Shown here: piece by piece, positions 52,301 to 61,300 of the stretch
Layout of the letters: each line of letters starts with the position of its first letter
How positions within the stretch are numbered: the first letter of the stretch is position 1
Assembly: GCA_030248225.1 (NCBI GenBank)
Contig: JASANE010017706.1
Coordinates: forward strand, 1 to 64,000
Source of the DNA: Trileptium ribeirensis
Taxonomy: Eukaryota > Nematoda > Enoplea > Enoplida > Thoracostomopsidae
DNA length: 64,000 nt
Direction of reading: 5' to 3'
The notes under the pieces: model-generated
What the model saw: the letters and a program-made list of their open reading frames with translations, nothing else
Told to the model about the DNA's origin: nothing
Databases searched by the model: none
Position numbers and translations under genes: made by a program

Positions 52301-55300
52301 ATGGGCTAGATACAAATATCGTAAATAAAAAAAAACTACACAGGTCATTTGACTAATAAACCGCATTAACTACAGATTGCGTCCGTTATAATTAATTCGC
52401 GCCAAACTGGTAGCTAAGGGTGTGTACAACACTGTCAAGAAAAGCTGTAGTAGCTAGGTGTGTGGTACACCCTGGGCAATTGATTTACAGTATGGGTATC
52501 ACCCTGACTGTCTATAGGGTAGGGTCGCGAGTACAGAGGGACAAAAGTTCCAAACAGCCGGGACATTATAACGTGAACGCCCCATTAACCATAACTTGAG
52601 AAGGAAGTGACTAAGCATATACTTTTGAAGGGGTTCCTAGGAGAATTAATTCTCTATTTCATCGGCGTTCTCATAAATTAGTGCTTTTAATGTTAAAATA
52701 CAAAATTGATAAGTGATCTTTCGCATACCGAGTACTACCGCGCTGCGAGCGGACGACACTTTTTCCTCTTCCACTTGTTACATTACTATTATATTCTATT
52801 CGCACTGAACTAAATCTTGATATTATATAGTTCGTCGGCCATTTTGGCGGGGAATGGATAGTTAACAATTTTAAAGTGATAATAATTGAAGTACGTAGCC
52901 AGTTGGCCTCAATGGCATATTTTTGAAGTATAGGTTTTCTAATCATATAAAATTTTGCTTTCTCCACTTCCTCGGTGCAACATGCAGTATACGACAAACT
53001 CAGTTCACAAAGCTGACAATTGGGGCTGGCGTCATGTCACGCTTGTGGCCATTTAACGGTTAATCATTTATGTTTACTTATTTTGTCATGTAATAAAGTT
53101 GAACCGACGCAATTTAGGGTTTTACTATTTAAAACTTGTTAATGAACTCTAAGCCGATTATAAATTGGTTTGCATTTTAGTTTGATTCGGCTTTCAGATA
53201 TTGATGAATGCCTTAGTGCGCCATGCCATGCAACGGAGCAATGTTGGCAGTTTGTTGATGGATATTCGTGCATACAACGTAAAGATGTATGTTTAATTGC
53301 AAGGTGTAATAGGCAGATAAAACATGCCATTTTATGTTGTGTAAATATTGTTGAAGTCATCTCGAGCGCTCTACAGATTGGTAAACTATAGTGAATGGTA
53401 CAGCATAATTGAAAAATAAATTCAAGTATAGATAGTTTCAATATTTATACGTTTGCGGATATATATACATTAATGCCTTTATGCGTAAACAAGCAAATTT
53501 AACCAATACTGTTGGAGATATTGCATGGAAGTTATGACACAGTTAATTTTGTCAGAAATGTAAATTTTGTTAAATTATTTTGGCAACAGAATTTTGCTTA
53601 AACTGATATTTTCCATTACAGTTCTATAATAGGTTAATATAAAATTGGTGTATCGCTTAACTGAATACCGGCTATTTCTACAAATATTGATTCTCGTTGC
53701 TCTGCCGGAGATGTATATGTAATCCCTCGTTTTGAGGTGACCTGAATACTACACAACTGTGCTAGTTTTGGAAAATAACTATGTTTTAAAGAGCACATAG
53801 GGGTTAAAGAGTAATCGTGTCACAGAAACAAACACATTATAATGTCACCAAATTATGTAATAAGATACACGTGGAGTTAATCCATCTTTATATATATAAT
53901 AATTTGAAACGGACATGTTTAAACCCGCAATATTCTCATTTACAAACAAGTACATTCAATCTGACTCATATAATTGGTGAAACAAAATTTTGGAAGTTCG
54001 ATTTTAAACTATATTGGCCTGTCCAATGTAATTTGGCGTAAATCTAGCCGGTCTACAGAGTAAGATGGTATAAAAGCAACGCTGTTTCAACCAACTGGCA
54101 ATAACACTAGTCGTTTTACATCGACCACCAAAGTCCATGACTGAATCGTCATTTCAAATCGAAACGGGTCTAGATTTTCAGCCATCTTTGTGGACATATC
54201 CTGCAGTAGTTTCCGCATATTTTTTCTTTGTGTATAAAATTTCAGATTGATTCACACAAGGACGCAATTTTTGACAATCTTTTTCAAGACGACATGTCAC
54301 AGGAGATTCCAGCTAACGTAAGAAATGCAATAAGGTAATGTCGTCGCTTTTGATGTAAAAAGCCCCAACTATATGTTGACACACACTAAGCCAACATCGC
54401 TTAAGAATTGCTAAAGGTATTGTGGTACAATGGCATAAGACTTGGATTCATTGCTTAACTTTTGTAAAGAACATTTGAGAATGGTTTCTGTTTGAAATCA
54501 ACAGATATCAAACGCAGCTAGAATTCCAGTAGAAGTAAGCAAAACGCTACTTTGATTTTATGACACTGATATAAGCACACTTTATTTATTATGCCTGATA
54601 CAGTAGACATTCTATGTATCAGTGCACATGACACTATTTTTAGTTATCCTGGAGGCGTATCAGCTATAATTTGCAATGGCTTTAATAATTAGTATTTGCA
54701 ATTATCTTCAGGGTAAACCCAACGGCGATAAATTAACCATTGAGATATTTAAATGATATATTTTTATAAATACTATTGGACTCAAATTACTCTGCGTCGA
54801 ATTTAGTGAGCATCTGATACAGCGTATGTAAAATTGAGGTTACGATAGAAAACTTTAATTCAACATGTTTAGAGCCTTTTCAAATCTTATAGACCACATT
54901 TAGAACGTTTTAAAATCGTATAGCAATAACAGAATAAAATTGTGTCGTAACTTCCTGAGGAGTGTGTCACTAATAAAGGGATCATGGCATCGTCGGAAGT
55001 ACAAATATCTGTTCAGGTGATTTAAATTACGATACTTACTATAGAAAATAAATTTAAGGACTTCTTATTACTACAATTGTACGGTGCTTCGCGTAACAAA
55101 TCAAATAGATTTGAAAGATAAAAGCTACCTCGGCTTGCCTGCAACATATTCAGAATAATGGGCCATTATAATTATATGGGAAAATTTAGGAATGAAAATT
55201 TATTTCCAGTTACGTTCAAGACATCTTTGTGTTTATAACATAATCCACAGAAAATCGATAGGATGTGACAAGCTACAGATAATTCATCGTATTTAACACA

Positions 55301-58300
55301 AACTGTCGAGTCCTTATTTTTCTGGTACGTTCCTTGTAGACTGTTGTTCTGATCATTTGTTAAACAGCTAAACAGCTAAAACTTATCTTAGCTTTCTTGA
55401 CTTTACTGACCACAGAACTTTTCTCTGTACTGCTACACTTGTTCCAAAGGAGAATATTGAGAACACATAAACAAAACCGGAACTGCTCTGTTCCTAGTGA
55501 TCTAAGCCATTACAGGAACCAGATGGATTTCACCAGAATGATTCTGCGCCTCTGAGTCAACCTCCGTTGACGGATTTCCAACTTAGGGCAACGGTTATCG
55601 AGATGGCACAATATATTTCCCGTTCTGCAGATGGAGATGCCATAAAATCGATGACTTATTCACGCAACGAAATGATCTTGTTTTGTTCTTACGAAGGCAG
55701 CGAATGTACTTGGTATGTTTGTGATATAACATGACATTTTTTGACGATTATATAATTTTTGCACACTAAATTTTTATAGTTTTAAAATTTGATGAAAAAG
55801 TTTATTTTCAAAACTGTATACCAACAAATGCTACAAGTTTTTTTATGAAAGCCTATATATAAACAAATGCAACCAAATTATTGTCCACGTTCCAATGGTT
55901 GAGGGGGTTACCCTTCGTTTGTCTGAACGGCGAGGGACTGGTTTAACTAAGTCTTGGTCATTTTCTTTTTAAACTTGTGCTCTGTTATATACAGAAGCAG
56001 TGGCAGATCCAGGGTTTCACGTGGTGAAAAAGCAGTTCTCTTGGCTAAACGATAAGTTTGAGATGCTTGATCGCATCGGAAAGATCTTTCTTTGCAGTCT
56101 ACGTCTGGCAAGGCAGTCGTTAACACCCCTTACAGTGGTTTATTTTTTGTTTGTTGCAAGATGTTTTGCTGAGACCATGCGTTATCAGTCATTTGGCTTA
56201 CGAATCATAAATATGGGTCTCTGCTGTTTTCGAAAATCATGGATTTAATTACCGTTTAGTTACGTTAGGATCTCCACGCCATTATTATTATATAGCTCAA
56301 AGTGACGCAGTTAAACCAATGTCATTTTGATGAATAAGGCATATTGGTAACTGTGACTGAAGATACACTATCCCAACATACACCAAAATATACGGTTTCC
56401 AAATTTATTTATATGTCCTGTATCGCCGAGTGATTTAAACGAATTACTTTTGGGTAAATGGTTGGTTGTTCGATCCCATTGGGTAGCCTTGTGTTTTGTG
56501 ATTTTTACCTGCTTCCATATATATACCTTTGGCTTTTTTCCTTCCTTATATAACACTTTTTGACATTTTCATATAGTTATAATAATTACATAGTGACGAC
56601 ACACACCTTACATTTTTCATTGAATTGGTAAAGTGTCGACAAGCTCAAAACTCCTGTAACCCATTTTGAGGAATAAAAACACTCATCACTCATCTCTTTC
56701 CCGAAAATTCACCTACAGATGAATTTTCGACAGCAGAGCCCGTGTATCAATTTAATCAAGTATTAGGTAGTTCGAGATTTAGGTTGTTTGGGTTTCTGTA
56801 TTATCACGAAATTTCCCGTTTTAGCAATATTGGTATAAAATAAGAGTTATACAAAAACGAACGGAGCTATGCCGAACTTTAATCAAATTTCGTTGGTTAA
56901 GAATGCAAATATGCAATATGCAAAACTGCCATTTGCAGACTCCAGCCACTCTGTCCATGTACTCTCGGGACAATTTACGTTTGCTGCTAATATCGCTGGC
57001 ATAGAGTGATTTTTGATAAAAGGCAGGCATAGCAATGCTCAGTCTTAGGCTATTTATATTTAATAAGCATGATTTTATAAATTCGTGACAATATTGTGAA
57101 TAGAAGAGCCTGGTTTACTACAGCTTTATCTGGTTTCCTTAATTAACTACAAGTCTTCTGAAAGTCGACAGCGAAATTTATGACTCATTTTATATGATTT
57201 AATATATATTTTGGTCATGGGTGAAAATTTGTATTTTGGTATCTGTTTTACATCTTGAATACAAGAATTTGAATTGTCTTTTTTATTGTATAAGCTACGT
57301 AATTTCCGCAAATGATTATTGAGAACGAATGTTAACAATATCAATTTCAACTGCTTTGGAAGTTAAGCAATCTTGTGGCTCTAAAAAATCAACAATAAAC
57401 CAAAAGTAGTATAAATGACATTTTGGGGTGCTGACATTGTTTTGGGGCACTACAATCCGAGCTATGACAGATCTATATACCCAGCTTACTAACAAAAAAC
57501 GCGAACGAAGCATTTGTAATTGTGGTTTGATGTGAGATTTTAAACCCCTAGATTCGGAAATTAGTCCTCCGTCTCGGGATTTTTTGATAATATAGAAAGT
57601 TTTTATTTTCTAAATAATGCCTATTTAATTAAATGTTTAGGTTAGTGTAGGAATTTGCATACCAAAATGGGAAAACGCGTCTAAATATTTTAGTTAAATG
57701 AATGCGGCAAACAAATTGCTACGATTGTTTAATTAACTTAAGATTATCACCCGGGCCAGGTCCCCATATCTTAAACCAGTGTTTAGCTAAATTATAAACC
57801 TGTCAGGCATATTTGTCTAAAAGTAATCAGTTCTCGTAACTAGCAATTCTGTTACTTTTTCGTAATTTGTTTTGATTGGCCTTACATAATGTACTGAGTG
57901 ATCATATGGTCACGTTAAAATTTCTAAACTTTATATTTAACCGTTTACTTTATGAATTAGTTTGCATTTTGACTATCGTTGAAGAAGCTGATGCCGGTGC
58001 GGTGAATCGAACTAAAACCATTTACGTTATAGTTGCGCTCGCTAGCCCCTCAGCAATAACGACGCTGTTGCTCGGGTCTTTAAGTCCCCTTACAACGCGA
58101 GCGAGGAACAACAACACACAGTCAAACACATGCTACGCAACGAACTGAGCTAATGAAATGCTGCGTATTGCATTAAGTTGCTCCATAGTAACTACATGTG
58201 GTAAAGGGTTAATATTGGGCACTGTTAACAGTTGTAAAGCTAATATATGATGATGAAGAGGCCCATGTCAACTTTAGGGACCGGACGTTATAACGTTAGA

Positions 58301-61300
58301 AAAAGAACAGCTTAGAGTGGGGGTTCGGGGGCGACAGTCCCCGTCTTAGGATCCTGTTTAGTACATGGCTCATATAGGGACCTTAGCTTAGGCTAAGACT
58401 AGGGCTTACGTTTAGTATATGGAAACTGCATGGCAGGCATTATACTTCGGCCCATTCCGAAAATAGTTATAGATCGCATTAATAATTTAACTGTACAAGC
58501 CAGAATTGCTAAAGTACCTTAAAACTCCGGACTTGAAAATTTTTTGTCTCGTAAAAAATATTCTTGGATTTTAGTGTTAACCTGAAACATATAAAATGAT
58601 CGATGTTTAATTTTACTTTTTCTGCAAAAGTATTCATGTCTTTCTGTGTATTATGCTGAAAATTACGTTGATGCAAACACAAAAAAAATAAAAAAAGTCC
58701 GGCTGCCGGAAACCAAGTTTCCACTACGATTTTAGTTATGATCTTGAGCCTTTTCCTAAATGAAATGTGTTACGACTGCTTAATACTAAACTTCTATAGC
58801 TTTTACTGATGAAAAATTACTAGCGATTATTATTTTATATCCTTACTATTATTAGTAGTTAGTACCAATTAAGTATTTAAACGACCCTGATCAAACCAAA
58901 AGTCGAAAGATATACTGAAATATATTATAATTATGTAAAATTACGTTTAAGGCGGTACTATTCACTGGATTGCGCAGGAATAGGCATGAATGTCGGAATG
59001 AACTGCGCAGCTCAAGTAACCACTATTGTTAGCATTAAGTACGCATAGTCCAGTTGCAAGTAATAGCTCAAACAGCCGCTACAGTCACTATCGCCTGCAC
59101 AAATTGCTGGTGATGGCCACATCTGCTGCTGTTTTAGTACAACCTTGTTAGTATAAGATGCGACATAATTACAGGTGTCACTATGTAAACTGTTGTATTG
59201 CGCGCAGCTTTGAAAAGCCGCTATTACTAGTATCGCACATGCGTAGCGCAGCTTCCGGTCTTTTCTGGGTACAGCTGTCAGTTACAGCCGATATCAAGTT
59301 CTAGCTTAGCCTCTAAATGCTATCACATATTTCTCTTAGGAGAACAAATATTTCGGATGTCAAGCTGAAATAACACTGTCTAATAACTCCGTAGTTTCAG
59401 ACATCTCAGCTTCAGTTTTTAGGAGCGAGTTACTACATCAATATTACGGCAGATGCTTTACTTTTAACAACAACATGACGTCGCGTCGTTTTAGCCATAA
59501 AACCGGTGAAGACCATGGTAAATTAACAAACTTTTTAATTTGAATATTTAGAAAAGTCTAACATATGCTTCCAGAAATTTCCGCTCAATCAAGTGATATT
59601 ATTTAATGACATTTTTGGTTTCAATTCAATTACATAATTCAAATGTTTCCAATACGTACGATTAGTCGCTTTAATATAAATAAGTATGGCAAACCATTGG
59701 TAACAGAATGATTAAAAAGACTCATAATTACGACTCTACGGACCTAGGTAAGTTACAAGTTACATAGCTGATATCCAATAACAGTAAAAAACTTAAAATT
59801 ATCATTTTAACCGAGGAATTAGACATTCTAAACAGGTACTTTGGCTAAAACTCTATAAGATTTCGCGCCGATTTCTAAATTCTATTCCTAGTCTCAGTTC
59901 TTTAGCTTTTTAAGCTGTTTGGTCTGAATTTTTTTTATTTTATTCTTTCACATTAACTACACACTAAATTCTTTAAAACGATGCAACAAATAAATTATTC
60001 TCAGCAGTAAGAACGTAACCTTTTTCTCACAGGAAAAGAGGTAAATTCATAGGAAACATCACTACATAGTATTGAAATTAGTACAGAATACATGTTTAGA
60101 AAATTATTCCTAAATATTTCCTGAAACATAAAGTGATGAATATTCAGTACTAAGTTTTCTAATACGTAGAGAAATATTTCGATGAATAAAGATGAAATAT
60201 GAAGGAAAATGCTTCATCGCATGGTTTTAAGAAAATAGTACGCTATGAAGGAGTCAAAAGTGATGCAAGAGCCAAATACAAATTGAAATATATACAGACA
60301 ATTTAGAAACATATATATTGGGAAATTGATACAAACTATACCATAAAAACCGGGCATTCAATATTTTAAACAGAAATACATGGTTCAATATATCATGGAA
60401 TTAATGAAAACAGGGTGTCCAAGAACCCATTGAAAAACACTGCCGCTCATAAAATTATTTATTAATTCATTAACATACCAATCGATAAAAGGATCATTTA
60501 TAAACATCTATAAGGTAACGGCTAAACAAAATCATTTTTACGCTGCCCTTTTAAACGGGAAAAAATTAAACATTGCAGTTGAATCTCCGTATACCACGAG
60601 TTGTTTTCTGAGAACTTCAAATTATCAAACTCAAAGCATTTTATAACCAAAGAACCACTATGAAACGGTTCTTTAGTAAAGATTGCAAAACTTGTTTATC
60701 TTTGGACCTTACAATCTTTTGGTCCCAGGAACACTAATTCAAGAAGAAATAATTAAATGTACATAAACTTTAGAATGAAAGCAGCCATCGTCACCCGTTT
60801 TACATAAAAGTGAATACGTTACGACCTAATGAGCAATATTTATATCATTTATTTAGCTACTATCACTATTTTATATTCTTCAGTGGAAATTTATTAAGTA
60901 AAATTGATAGTCTAGCTAATATAAATGCCTCGCAGCACGAAAATAAATTTGTAAAGTCCTGCAGGGTGGTATATGTATCTTTTTCATAACGGAAAATTTG
61001 ATCCTAACCTTGGCGCGGCTCTGAAGCATAGCCGATCCGATCCTATAATGATGTCTGAAGAGCCGAGCCGATCCAGGACCAACGATTTGTCGGAGGCTAG
61101 TGTGTCTGATAAGGCTGGGTTACTTCGTAAAAGCCCTAAAAGCAACAATATACAATAGCTCTTTTGTTAGTTTCTGTATTAAAATTTTCAAACATATGTT
61201 ATTTAATCACAAATTTTTATTATTAAGAGTCAACGAGCCTATCCTAGTCTAAATTTCCATGTGCACAGCCTACCCAGTCATAGTTTATGATGGACCAACA

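Noticed and set aside
56000..56248. 82-codon frame in intron 11
   Set aside because: No motif; exon 11 to exon 12 is phase-correct without it.
60973..61158. 61-codon frame after a TGCAG acceptor in intron 12
   Set aside because: Its phase does not fit between exons 12 and 13, which already join to a normal channel sequence; it overlaps a GCCGAGCCG-rich repeat patch.
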